From an uncultured Dialister sp. (lineage in GTDB: Bacteria > Bacillota > Negativicutes > Veillonellales > Dialisteraceae): 8,540 nucleotides of DNA. Both the position numbers and the translations under genes were made by a program. Location of the stretch: the NCBI GenBank assembly GCA_934193095.1, contig CAKPUX010000069.1:1-8540 (forward strand), in the 5' to 3' direction. The notes beneath the pieces are model-generated. The model was not told the origin of the DNA, searched no databases, and saw nothing but the letters and a program-made list of their open reading frames with translations. Shown one piece after another: positions 1-7,162 of this stretch. Within the stretch, counting starts at the first letter, position 1. Each line of letters opens with the position of its first letter.

Positions 1-1
1 G

Positions 2-49
2 TACTTCTCTCAAAGTAAAACCTTTTTCAGGTACTGTGATCCATTCCAT
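2..49 (-). CDS. Start of an unidentified gene, cut by the window edge
   Basis: Only the first 16 codons are visible (MEWITVPEKGFTLREV), running off the left edge. The ATG at 49–47 is preceded by GAAGGA (60–65) about 10 bases upstream, inside the longer purine run GAAAGAAGGA. A stop codon lies in frame seven codons upstream, so this is the only possible start in the frame. The peptide is too short to assign to a family. It follows hisG in the same direction after about 420 non-coding bases, so it could be a further gene of the his cluster or an unrelated transcription unit. A TATACT hexamer just upstream could serve as a -10 box, but I see no -35 at a normal distance. Confidence 0.5.
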   Translation of the reverse strand, partial: MEWITVPEKGFTLREV

Positions 50-184
50 GATGTTATTATCCTTCTTTCAGTATATAAGTTGGCGGATTCAAGGTTCAGG
101 GTTATCCCCCGCGCGGGTGCCCTTTGATTGCGTGCGAAAGAGGGGGGCGGGTTCTGTAGTTTCTACGGGTTCAAAGGGGTTGGT
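50..184. other. Non-coding stretch without recognised features
   Basis: Apart from the ribosome binding site at its left end, I see no convincing gene or RNA here. A minus-strand reading frame at 89–283 overlaps the structured repeat and has no family resemblance or ribosome binding site, so I treat the stretch as intergenic sequence associated with the repeat element. Confidence 0.4.
60..65 (-). promoter_or_regulatory. Ribosome binding site of the partial left-edge gene
   Basis: The minus strand reads GAAGGA here, 10 bases before the ATG at 49. It is the main evidence that the partial reading frame at the edge is a real gene start. Confidence 0.45.
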
Positions 185-384
185 GCGGCGCAAATAATAA
201 TGAAGCGCCGCGGAGTTTTGATAGCGCTTCGCGCTGTCGTCATTTCGAGCGTAGCCGAGAAATCTATATTGCAGAACGCTCATTGCCTGATGTGAGGCAG
301 CACCAAGACATCGTTTCCCCTCAGCGCATACACGCTGATTTCCGCAGTGCAGTAGAGATCCCTCGGCTACGCTCGGGATGACGA
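185..384. repeat. Structured intergenic repeat element with nested inverted repeats
   Basis: This non-coding stretch is dense in inverted repeats. The largest pairs 237–273 with 348–384, matching at 31 of 37 positions; the mismatches are concentrated in a few short runs. Within its loop lie smaller hairpins: TGCCT/AGGCA (near 284–299) and TCAGCG/CGCTGA (321–326 with 333–338). To the left are three alternative, mutually exclusive stems: GCGGCGC/GCGCCGC (185–191 with 205–211), GAAGCGC/GCGCTTC (202–208 with 224–230) and AGCGC/GCGCT around TTC (223–235). The arm sequence around CGAGCGTAGCCGAG resembles interspersed palindromic repeats I associate with some Negativicutes genomes, though I cannot search for copies. 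There is no transposase. It could be a MITE-like or REP-like element, or could end or protect the his transcript. Confidence 0.6.
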
Positions 385-398
385 TGCCGGAGAATCCC

Positions 399-472
399 AG
401 TCACCAGTCGCTAGTCACTCCTAATCCCCAATTCCTAATCCCTAGCTACCTAGTCACCAGCCACCAGTCACT
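399..472. repeat. Degenerate short direct repeats next to hisG
   Basis: The stretch is built from imperfect copies of two short words. One is (C/T)AGTCACCAG or a variant, at about 399–407, 412–419, 451–460 and 464–472. The other is CCTAATCCC, at 420–428 and 434–442. The array runs directly into the hisG stop codon (472–474), so one edge is the end of the gene. Copies are about 8–10 bases, irregularly spaced and variable, unlike a CRISPR array. It looks like a low-complexity interspersed repeat; no function can be assigned from sequence. Confidence 0.55.
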
Positions 473-1086
473 TATTTAACCAACGCCATAAACGCTGCGA
501 TCTCCTTCTGCTTCATCTTGTACGATACCTTATTACAGATGAGGCGGGCGGAGAAATCCATGAAATAATCATACGCTTCGAGCCCATTCTCGCGAAGCGT
601 CGTGCCCGTTTCTACGATGTCGACGATGACATCCGAGAGGCCGACAAGCGGCGCCAGCTCGACAGAACCATTCAGCTTGATGATATCGATGGGCTGGAAG
701 CGATCTGCAAAATATTTTCGCGCGATCGACGGATACTTCGAAGCCACCGTCAGGATCCGCTTCTGCATGACCTTCTGATTTCCCTTGATACCAGACACCG
801 CCATGCGGCAGCGGCCGATCCCAAGATCCAGCACCTCATAGACATCCTCTTCCCCGTCCTCCATGAGGACATCCTTCCCGACGATGCCGGCATCAGCTGC
901 CCCGCGGCGCACATACACCGCCACATCCGGGCTCTTCACCAGCGTCACGCGGATACGCTCCTCATCATCGGTGAAAATGAGCTTGCGGCTCTCATCCGAA
1001 TAATCCGAAAAATGGAAGCCCCCCTCCGCCAGCTGTTTCATGACCGTCTTCGCGATGCGCCCTTTCGCCAGTGCAATATGCAGCAT
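472..1086 (-). CDS. hisG: ATP phosphoribosyltransferase, catalytic subunit (short form)
   Basis: HisG condenses ATP with PRPP to form N1-(5-phosphoribosyl)-ATP, the first committed step of histidine synthesis, in the cytoplasm. At 204 residues this is the short form, which lacks the C-terminal regulatory ACT-like domain and needs HisZ for activity and histidine feedback. Visible landmarks are the N-terminal LHIALAKGRI strand (2–11), ADAGIVGKDVLME (64–76), ASKYPSIARKYF (115–126), and the PRPP-binding loop DIVETGTTLRENGL (156–169), which is intact. The start is fixed by a strong GGGAGG site 8 bases upstream, placed inside the last codons of hisZ, and the ATG lies one base after the hisZ stop. 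The two are therefore co-transcribed and probably translationally coupled. No clear terminator with a T-run follows; the next 400 bases hold repeats. Confidence 0.96.
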   Translation of the reverse strand: MLHIALAKGRIAKTVMKQLAEGGFHFSDYSDESRKLIFTDDEERIRVTLVKSPDVAVYVRRGAADAGIVGKDVLMEDGEEDVYEVLDLGIGRCRMAVSGIKGNQKVMQKRILTVASKYPSIARKYFADRFQPIDIIKLNGSVELAPLVGLSDVIVDIVETGTTLRENGLEAYDYFMDFSARLICNKVSYKMKQKEIAAFMALVK

Positions 1087-1087
1087 A

Positions 1088-2302
1088 CTAGAGACCTCCC
1101 AATTTTTCTTGCAGCTCTTCCTTCGTGAGCGCCGCCCCCTCTAAAAGGAAACGCCCCTCTTTATAAGAAACGATCAATTTATAATCACCTCTGGCGATCG
1201 CATTCGTACTCGCGACCCCCATCACCGAGTAGCCCTTCTTGCGCCACCCCATGAGCGTCACGATGAGATCCCGATCCGCCTTCTCATAGACCACCGCCAG
1301 ATCGCACGAGGGTGCCATCTCTTCCAAAAGATTTGAGTCCGCCATCACTTCATAAAGCAGATTCATATTCATCCCGAAGCCGCACGCCGGACGCGGCACC
1401 TGGAACTGCGCCGCCAGCGAATCATACCGCCCGCCGGAGATCAGGGAGTACAGCGCGCCATCCGCATAGATGCGGAAAACCAAGTCCGTATAGTATCCCA
1501 TGTGCGATGTGAAGCCGAAGTCCAGCTGCACGCGATCCGCATAGCCCGCGACCGCCAGATACTCATACACCTTCTCAAGGCGAGCGAGGGCATCCGCCAT
1601 CTTATGATTCAGGCAAAGACCTTCCGCACGCTTCAGCGTCTCTTCATAGCTGCCAAAGAGCCGCGGCAGCTCCAAGAGCACATCCCGCTGGATCTTCGTG
1701 ATCGACAGCCGGTCAGCCAGCTTTTCGAAGGAAACGAGATTTCTCTTCTCCAGGAACTCACGCACCTGCGACAGCTCCTCCTTCGAGAGACGCAGCTCTT
1801 CGAAAAGCGCATCCATGTACGCCACGCTTCCGAGATCGATACGCATATCATGGATGCCCACCGACTCCAGGAATTCCGCCGCCATCACCATGACCTCGCC
1901 ATCACACTCCGGCGTCTCATCCCCCAGGACTTCGACCCCACTCTGCAGGAAATACTTCCCGTGCGTCGACTTGCCATAGTATTCGCGGAAGACCATCGAC
2001 ACGTAGCCGAATTTCAAAAGCTGCCGCGCATCCGGATACTCGCGCGACGCCGTCTTCACAAGAGGCACCGTCACATCCGGCCGCATGACCAGCACCTCGC
2101 CCTCACTGCTGATGGTCTTGATCATCTCGCGCTGCAGCTGCGGGAAATAGGTGCCGTATGTATCATAATCCTCAAAAGTCGGCGTCTGGATGATCTTGCA
2201 TCCGTGCCGCCGCATGACGGAAACCACCGCACTCTCGATGCGGTCATAATTTTTCATTTCCTCTTCATGCACCATTTTTAAATCGTCTATTGCATGAGCC
2301 AT
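1088..2302 (-). CDS. hisZ: ATP phosphoribosyltransferase regulatory subunit
   Basis: HisZ is a catalytically inactive paralogue of histidyl-tRNA synthetase that assembles with short-form HisG and supplies activation and histidine feedback. The 404 residues follow the class II synthetase core: LVMRPDVTVPLVKTASREYPD (71–91, a match to the HisRS RPD/RxE region), FREYYGKSTHGKYFLQSGVE (105–124, motif 2 area) and ISGGRYDSLA (288–297) with CGFGMNMNLL (307–316, motif 3 area). Motif 3 lacks the arginine that true HisRS uses for ATP, and the location next to a short HisG decides for HisZ over HisS. A shortened C-terminal domain follows (about 330–404). The ATG is preceded 5 bases upstream by GAGGAGGG. 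It is the first gene of the his unit visible here, one base upstream of hisG. Confidence 0.95.
   Translation of the reverse strand: MAHAIDDLKMVHEEEMKNYDRIESAVVSVMRRHGCKIIQTPTFEDYDTYGTYFPQLQREMIKTISSEGEVLVMRPDVTVPLVKTASREYPDARQLLKFGYVSMVFREYYGKSTHGKYFLQSGVEVLGDETPECDGEVMVMAAEFLESVGIHDMRIDLGSVAYMDALFEELRLSKEELSQVREFLEKRNLVSFEKLADRLSITKIQRDVLLELPRLFGSYEETLKRAEGLCLNHKMADALARLEKVYEYLAVAGYADRVQLDFGFTSHMGYYTDLVFRIYADGALYSLISGGRYDSLAAQFQVPRPACGFGMNMNLLYEVMADSNLLEEMAPSCDLAVVYEKADRDLIVTLMGWRKKGYSVMGVASTNAIARGDYKLIVSYKEGRFLLEGAALTKEELQEKLGGL
1095..1100 (-). promoter_or_regulatory. Ribosome binding site of hisG inside the hisZ 3' end
   Basis: The minus strand reads GGGAGG here, 8 bases before the hisG ATG and still within hisZ codons. 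This decides the hisG start and suggests that ribosomes finishing hisZ help hisG initiate. Confidence 0.8.
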
Positions 2303-2307
2303 ACTAG

Positions 2308-2315
2308 CCCTCCTC
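2308..2315 (-). promoter_or_regulatory. Ribosome binding site of hisZ
   Basis: The minus strand reads GAGGAGGG, 5 bases before the hisZ ATG. It is a near-consensus site and supports the chosen start. Confidence 0.8.
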
Positions 2316-2328
2316 TTTCTTTGTTATG

Positions 2329-2360
2329 GTTATACTTTATCACGATAAAGAGAAAAAGTA
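2329..2360 (-). promoter_or_regulatory. Putative his promoter with palindromic operator candidate
   Basis: On the minus strand a TATAAC hexamer (2329–2334) sits 26 bases before the hisZ ATG and could be the -10 box. Directly upstream of it, 2335–2350 is a perfect palindrome, CTTTATC–GT–GATAAAG (7-base arms, 2-base centre). Upstream is an AT-rich stretch, but no good -35 hexamer lies at 16–18 bases, so the promoter would be weak or activator-dependent, or the -10 call is wrong. A palindrome between -10 and -35 is a typical repressor position. The regulator is not identifiable from the window. Confidence 0.4.
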
Positions 2361-2432
2361 AAGGGGTTGACGTATTTTTTCCCACGCTCGTACATCATTT
2401 TCATTTCTAACGTGCGCCTCACGGCTCTTCAC

Positions 2433-2465
2433 AAATAAAAATGCGCAGACCATAGGCCCGCGCAT
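2433..2465 (-). terminator. Intrinsic terminator of the zor operon
   Basis: Read on the minus strand, ATGCGC and GCGCAT (2460–2465 and 2441–2446) close a stem that extends inward through GGGCC/GGTCT with two G·T pairs. This gives about 11 pairs around a 3-base TAT loop, immediately followed by TTTTATTT (2440–2433). It lies 25 bases after the zorD stop. It separates zor transcription from the his promoter. No equivalent T-run exists on the other strand, so it acts in one direction. Confidence 0.85.
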
Positions 2466-2490
2466 CCCAAACAACACGTATTTTCTTACA

Positions 2491-5400
2491 TCATAAGAGA
2501 TCCTTTTCTAAGGGGTATCTCTCCAAAAGTTTCGTTAAATCCTGTCGCGCAATCAGTTTGACGCCGGCTGCAGCGGCTCGTTCTTTATCATGGCTCGTGA
2601 AATCAAGTGCATTTGTGACTACCACCCCTGAAAAATGATACCCGAGCTTTTTCTCATAAAACGGGATCGCGCTGTAGATGGCTTCCACGCTATCATGAGA
2701 CAGGCTTGCCCCCATCATCTGCTGGCATCGCACCAAAAGTCCCCGCCGGGATTTCTGATCGGTTTCCACAACCACATCTACCCCGTAATTATTGGTTTGC
2801 TTCGTCTCTTCCGCCGCATAGCCGGGGATACTCGCATAGAGTTTCGCCACCATGCGTTCAAACACATCGCCTGTCACCTTATCTGTGTCTTCGATTGTCC
2901 AATATGACGATGTGCTGCAGGCAGATCCCGATTCCAGGTCATTATTCCATCCTACCAGCTCATTATATATATACTGCCCATCTACTTCGGTATCCGCGGT
3001 AGGGAAAATGACACTCTGACTCAGTGAACGCTTGTACTGCAAAAGCTGATCCAACTTCACATCGAAGGAGTCGCCCCCTTCATACTGAGCAATCGGCAAG
3101 TACACATGCACCTCTTTTTTCTGCCCGATGCGATACACGCGATCCGTTGCCTGATCCTCCTTGGCTGGATTCCAGCAGCGACTCAAATGGATAACATGGT
3201 TCGCTGCCGTAATGTTAAAGCCGACGCCACCAGCCTCTGCAGAAAGGATCAGAATCGCAAACCCCTCCTTTTGATTGAAGGCATCCACGATCTGCTGTCG
3301 CTTCAGGCCTATCAGTTCTCCATTGATGGGCGGCTGAATGGAAATCCCGAATGCCTTTTCCAGAAAACGCTTCAGGATGCGCTGCATTTTTCGGCTCGTC
3401 ACAAAGATCAGTACTTTTTCTTTTCTGGCTTTGATATTCACCAGGGCCTGAAATGTCGCCTTCAACCGCGCTGACATATTGAAAAAAGCATCGACACTCA
3501 TATTTTCAAACGTACTATCCGCATATGAAGTCAGATGCGGGCAAAGCGATGTATCTCGAAGCAACGCAATCACTTGCAGGATATTTCCTTTTTTCTTCTT
3601 TGCGTCAGCAATTATTTTTTCATACGCTTCTCTCTGCACAGGAGGCATCAGCACAGGTTTCGGTATGACCTCTTTATGCGGCAGTCCTTCCAGGTAGTCA
3701 GTCTTCTGCCGCCTGAGGAAAATCGGCTGAAGCTCTTGTTCCAATTTCTTTCCCAGAGCTTCCTGTCCAGCCATATCTCCATGCAGTTTCTTTAGTTGGT
3801 TTTGGTAGGTGTTACAGAAATTCTTCAAATCCCGCAAACGTCCTGGCTCTACGAAATCCATGATACTCCACAGATCCACCCATGCGTTCTCGACAGGCGT
3901 CCCTGTAATAGCGATTGCAAAATCATATTTCATGGATTTCACTGCATTCGTGATGAGTGTCACTGGGTTTTTGATCTTCTGCGCTTCATCAAGCACCATG
4001 AATGACCAGTCAATACAACCAAAGCTGATATCGTAATTACGAAGCGTTTCATAAGAAGTCAATACAATCCTGTTCTTTGCCACCGGAGAAAAATCAAGGC
4101 GCAGATCATGCCCTCTTTTGAAATCTCTGAAACTATTTCCATACAGAGGGACTATCTCTTCAAAAACGCCTTCTTTCACAAAGTGAATGAATTCGCTTTC
4201 CCAATTTGCCAAGAGCGATACCGGGGCCACCACCAGAACAGAGTTCATGTCTTTTTCACCATAGGCATTCTTGACTCCGGAAATCAATCCCAAAACCTGC
4301 ATGGTTTTGCCAAGCCCCATGTCATCGGCGAGAAGTACCCCCTGATACCCTGCCTTCCAGTTTTGTGCCATCCAGCGAATGCCCTCTTTCTGATAGGAAA
4401 AAGGCACTACGCTATCTTTGAAACCGGATAATACCTGCTCCATCGACAAATCCGCGCCCAATTTTTGAAAACGCGCCTCTCTTCGCTTCTGCCTCCTCTG
4501 CTCATTTGCCTGCTCGTAGCCTACACTTTCGGCATTTTCTTCACTGATCAGGTTTCCTCTATCTTCCTTTGGCTTCTCTCCGTCTGCGTCACCATCGGTA
4601 ATATCTGTTTCGCCTTGCTCCTTATCCTTCATCACCTTCTCAATGAACGCACTAGTAAGTTTGTACGTTTTCTCTTGATAAGAAATCGAAGACTTGCCAT
4701 TTACCAGAGCATTCTTGATCAATTCTTTGAGAATCGCCACATTTTCCTCGGTCACTTCCGGTTCGTCAAGTTCATCAATCCCGTCAAAATCTTCTCTCCC
4801 TACACTCCCTTCCTCCGGCAGCCAGCCGCCTTCTATCCCTTTGAGGTAAGGATAATTTTTTGCGTTAAAAGCTCCATACTCAATCACACGATCCGAGTAC
4901 TCGCTCCGATCAAAGCGAAATGGAGCTCCGGTAAAGACACTTTGTGGAGACATAACCAAGGTTTTGGCCTGCTCCTTTGTCAGTTTCCGTGCCTCCTTGA
5001 TCTGCTGCAATCCATCTTGCTGCTCCTGATCAAATACGTAATAGGTACGATCTTTCCCCATGTACGACCGCTGCGCTTTGCTCCCGTTTTTAAACTTGCG
5101 TCCAAATTCACTGGCATCCTTCTCCCCATAAGGACTACCATCAGCATTCAAAATGATGGGAGAGGCATAATATGTACCATCCGTATCTTCTTTTACCGAG
5201 ATACTTAAATAATCAGGTGCCACTACATCGATCTTTTCCAAAAACGGATCGAGTCTGGCGTCAATCTTTTTGGCATTCTCCTTGATGAGTGCCACATATC
5301 GCAGGCTGCAAGCTAAGATTTTCTCTCGCTCTTTCAATCGACCAATCTCAGCATTACATGACGATGCGCTTTTCAAGATGGCATACTGCGCCTCACTGCA

Positions 5401-5763
5401 CATATAACAGCACCCGGGACGAATATTTATATAGGAGCCAATCACTTCCGGATTCATGAAATATGTCCCATCCGCTTTTTGAAAATTCACTTTCAAGCGG
5501 AAACTGTTATTCTGCGGCAGACCTTCTTTCCCTACAAACAACGGATAGGGAAATATGGGAGGCAGCGTCAAGAGCTCCCTTTCATCACGCGAAAAAGAGA
5601 CAGCTGTCTCGTGAGAGATCCGATAGGAATCTCCCACCTTCACTGCCTTTCCTTCCATTTCCAACATATCCAGTTCTGTATGGATATCTTCCCACTGGGG
5701 GCTATCCCCCTCCCAATGAAAATGGTATCCCTCTTCGCTGCAAGTCCAGTAGGATATATTCAT
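2491..5763 (-). CDS. zorD: Zorya protein ZorD: SNF2-type helicase/translocase with C-terminal Mrr-like domain
   Basis: ZorD is the DNA-acting effector of type I Zorya. From the ATG at 5763 it has 1090 residues. Residues 1–440 are a family-specific N-terminal region with a Cys cluster (CCYMC, 118–122) and a charged linker (about 376–430). The SNF2 motor follows: Walker A DDMGLGKT (480–487), motif Ia APVSLLANW (513–521), DEAQ box (592–595), TGTPVEN (620–626), then the second lobe with VLIFVTSR (784–791), SAEAGGVGFN (841–850) and motif VI QATDRVYRIGQ (871–881); all are intact. Residues 965–1080 resemble an Mrr-like restriction endonuclease fold: FERMVAKLY, then GVD (Asp996), but the expected Q/E-x-K reads RCQ (1012–1014). 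The start was chosen for its GAAGG site 7 bases upstream and 2-base gap to zorC; an upstream ATG at 5784 and a TTG at 5811 are in frame and would overlap zorC. Confidence 0.92.
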   Translation of the reverse strand: MNISYWTCSEEGYHFHWEGDSPQWEDIHTELDMLEMEGKAVKVGDSYRISHETAVSFSRDERELLTLPPIFPYPLFVGKEGLPQNNSFRLKVNFQKADGTYFMNPEVIGSYINIRPGCCYMCSEAQYAILKSASSCNAEIGRLKEREKILACSLRYVALIKENAKKIDARLDPFLEKIDVVAPDYLSISVKEDTDGTYYASPIILNADGSPYGEKDASEFGRKFKNGSKAQRSYMGKDRTYYVFDQEQQDGLQQIKEARKLTKEQAKTLVMSPQSVFTGAPFRFDRSEYSDRVIEYGAFNAKNYPYLKGIEGGWLPEEGSVGREDFDGIDELDEPEVTEENVAILKELIKNALVNGKSSISYQEKTYKLTSAFIEKVMKDKEQGETDITDGDADGEKPKEDRGNLISEENAESVGYEQANEQRRQKRREARFQKLGADLSMEQVLSGFKDSVVPFSYQKEGIRWMAQNWKAGYQGVLLADDMGLGKTMQVLGLISGVKNAYGEKDMNSVLVVAPVSLLANWESEFIHFVKEGVFEEIVPLYGNSFRDFKRGHDLRLDFSPVAKNRIVLTSYETLRNYDISFGCIDWSFMVLDEAQKIKNPVTLITNAVKSMKYDFAIAITGTPVENAWVDLWSIMDFVEPGRLRDLKNFCNTYQNQLKKLHGDMAGQEALGKKLEQELQPIFLRRQKTDYLEGLPHKEVIPKPVLMPPVQREAYEKIIADAKKKKGNILQVIALLRDTSLCPHLTSYADSTFENMSVDAFFNMSARLKATFQALVNIKARKEKVLIFVTSRKMQRILKRFLEKAFGISIQPPINGELIGLKRQQIVDAFNQKEGFAILILSAEAGGVGFNITAANHVIHLSRCWNPAKEDQATDRVYRIGQKKEVHVYLPIAQYEGGDSFDVKLDQLLQYKRSLSQSVIFPTADTEVDGQYIYNELVGWNNDLESGSACSTSSYWTIEDTDKVTGDVFERMVAKLYASIPGYAAEETKQTNNYGVDVVVETDQKSRRGLLVRCQQMMGASLSHDSVEAIYSAIPFYEKKLGYHFSGVVVTNALDFTSHDKERAAAAGVKLIARQDLTKLLERYPLEKDLL

Positions 5764-5765
5764 GG

Positions 5766-7145
5766 CTATACCTTCACCTTCCATTGCTGTTTCTCTCTCC
5801 AAATGCCGCAATGATCATAAATCCAGTTTCTCACCTTAGGCTGCCAGTTCGGTCCTCTCCCCATCGGATTGGTATGAACAAACTCCTGCTCCGTATCTGA
5901 ATTTATTAAATGGCTGTAAGGAATCGTACGGTGTCCCTGAGCAAAAATCTGGATTGGCGATTTGGCGCGGCTATAGATGCGGAGCTTTCCGTTATAACTG
6001 ACCTCTATAAAAGTATACTGCCCTATCGTAAATACCAAGAGACTCGTGTCAGAAGATTTTCCTTCCAGAAAATCATATGCCATTAGCTTGCTCTTCTCCT
6101 CTTTTGGCCGGTCATTCAGAATGAGCTTTGCCTTTTGGCCTATGATGATGCGGGAAGCACGTATTTCATCCATGTACGCGCTCCAAAAAGCCTGACGATA
6201 CTTCCACCTCCTATCGGCCGTGCTGGCAATGATATGAAAGAACACGGCAAAGTCATTTTTGACCAGCCAATGCAAGAAAATTTCCTTTGCTTTTTCTTCC
6301 ACGTATATCCAATCCGTATCATTCCCTCTCGGATCTCCCATGTACCGAAAAACAAGCTGCATCAGCCAGTTCTTCGCACTGTCACTGCCTTCTTCGTCCA
6401 CGCTGATGATGACAGGCCCGACTACTTTGGGAACCAACACTCTATAACTCCGATTTTCCGTCAAATCTTTAAGCAGGTTCTGCTTCGCATCCAATCCGAT
6501 ATCCATTTGAAACGCATTCACTATAGCGGCTTTCACAAAATTGCTTCCATATAAAGTAGACGGAAAAGACAATGTTTGGAGTCCGCCATAGAGATCCCCC
6601 TCAGAAAAGAATTCTGCCATTTGAGAAACACCATCTTTGGCAAGAAGCTGCGGGAAATCCTGCAGAAAATGGATACTTCTTACCCTCCGGTCATTTTTCT
6701 GCATTTGTTTCCAAAGCACGGTACGTATCCATTCCGTCTTACGTTCTTTGGGCTCATAGTCACGAAAATAAGCAAAAAGCAACCGCCGAAAACAACTCGT
6801 TTTATCTAAATTCACCTGACGCAAAGCAAATTTAGCAACTGGCATGGATAACTCAGAAGAGGATATGACGAAAGGAAGATTTCTGATTTCCCTTCGCGTA
6901 AATTCTTCTTGACTTCCCCGGTACATACGTACTGTCTTTTTTACCAGCACTTGTTGATCCAAGGGGTCCACCCGGATCATCTTATCTGCCTTCTCTCTGA
7001 GTTTTCTGAGCACCATTTCTGTCCGAGGAAGGCGGAGCGTATTCCACCGTTCTTTGCTTTCTCTCGCTTGACGGCTCAAAGTGTTCGCTTTCATGTTGAG
7101 TCTGGCAATGGTTTGACTTAATTCACTCATCCTCTTCACACCCAT
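5766..7145 (-). CDS. zorC: Zorya protein ZorC, EH-signature domain protein
   Basis: ZorC is the type I-specific Zorya component, proposed to work in the cytoplasm with ZorD against invading DNA downstream of the ZorAB membrane complex. The 459-residue protein has no signal peptide or membrane segment. Its N-terminus (about 1–90) is rich in Arg and Lys and helical. The C-terminal part carries the EH signature that names the domain: a Glu in YTFIEVSYNGKLRIYSR (Glu381) and a His in FVHTNPMGRGPNWQPKV (His424), 43 residues apart. The identification rests on this motif plus the position between zorB and zorD. The ATG at 7145 lies 17 bases after the zorB stop but has no visible ribosome binding site. 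An in-frame ATG at 7130 has AGAGG directly abutting it, too close to be ideal, so the start may be off by five residues or depend on coupling. Confidence 0.88.
   Translation of the reverse strand: MGVKRMSELSQTIARLNMKANTLSRQARESKERWNTLRLPRTEMVLRKLREKADKMIRVDPLDQQVLVKKTVRMYRGSQEEFTRREIRNLPFVISSSELSMPVAKFALRQVNLDKTSCFRRLLFAYFRDYEPKERKTEWIRTVLWKQMQKNDRRVRSIHFLQDFPQLLAKDGVSQMAEFFSEGDLYGGLQTLSFPSTLYGSNFVKAAIVNAFQMDIGLDAKQNLLKDLTENRSYRVLVPKVVGPVIISVDEEGSDSAKNWLMQLVFRYMGDPRGNDTDWIYVEEKAKEIFLHWLVKNDFAVFFHIIASTADRRWKYRQAFWSAYMDEIRASRIIIGQKAKLILNDRPKEEKSKLMAYDFLEGKSSDTSLLVFTIGQYTFIEVSYNGKLRIYSRAKSPIQIFAQGHRTIPYSHLINSDTEQEFVHTNPMGRGPNWQPKVRNWIYDHCGIWREKQQWKVKV
5771..5775 (-). promoter_or_regulatory. Ribosome binding site deciding the zorD start
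   Basis: The minus strand reads GAAGG, 7 bases before the ATG at 5763 and within the last codons of zorC. Neither upstream in-frame start (ATG at 5784, TTG at 5811) has a site at comparable spacing: GGAG before 5784 is about 12 bases away. Confidence 0.6.
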
Positions 7146-7162
7146 TTATCGGAATAAAATCA

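Noticed and set aside
89..283. Minus-strand reading frame of 64 codons in the intergenic repeat region
   Set aside because: It overlaps the structured repeat element, has no ribosome binding site, and its composition looks like translated repeat; no family is recognised.
399..472. CRISPR-like direct repeats
   Set aside because: The repeated words are under 11 bases, variable, irregularly spaced and without spacers of constant size.
1502..2281. Long plus-strand open frame opposite hisZ
   Set aside because: It is antisense to a clear hisZ and its His/Arg/Leu-rich product is typical of a GC-rich shadow frame.
2367..2396. Plus-strand promoter (TTGACG with TACATC 18 bases later)
   Set aside because: The -10 match is poor and no plus-strand gene follows; it would read into the zor terminator and zorD antisense.
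4465..5208. Plus-strand open frame of 247 codons with hydrophobic stretches
   Set aside because: It lies opposite zorD, whose frame has continuous family similarity on both sides; the hydrophobicity comes from complementing charged codons.
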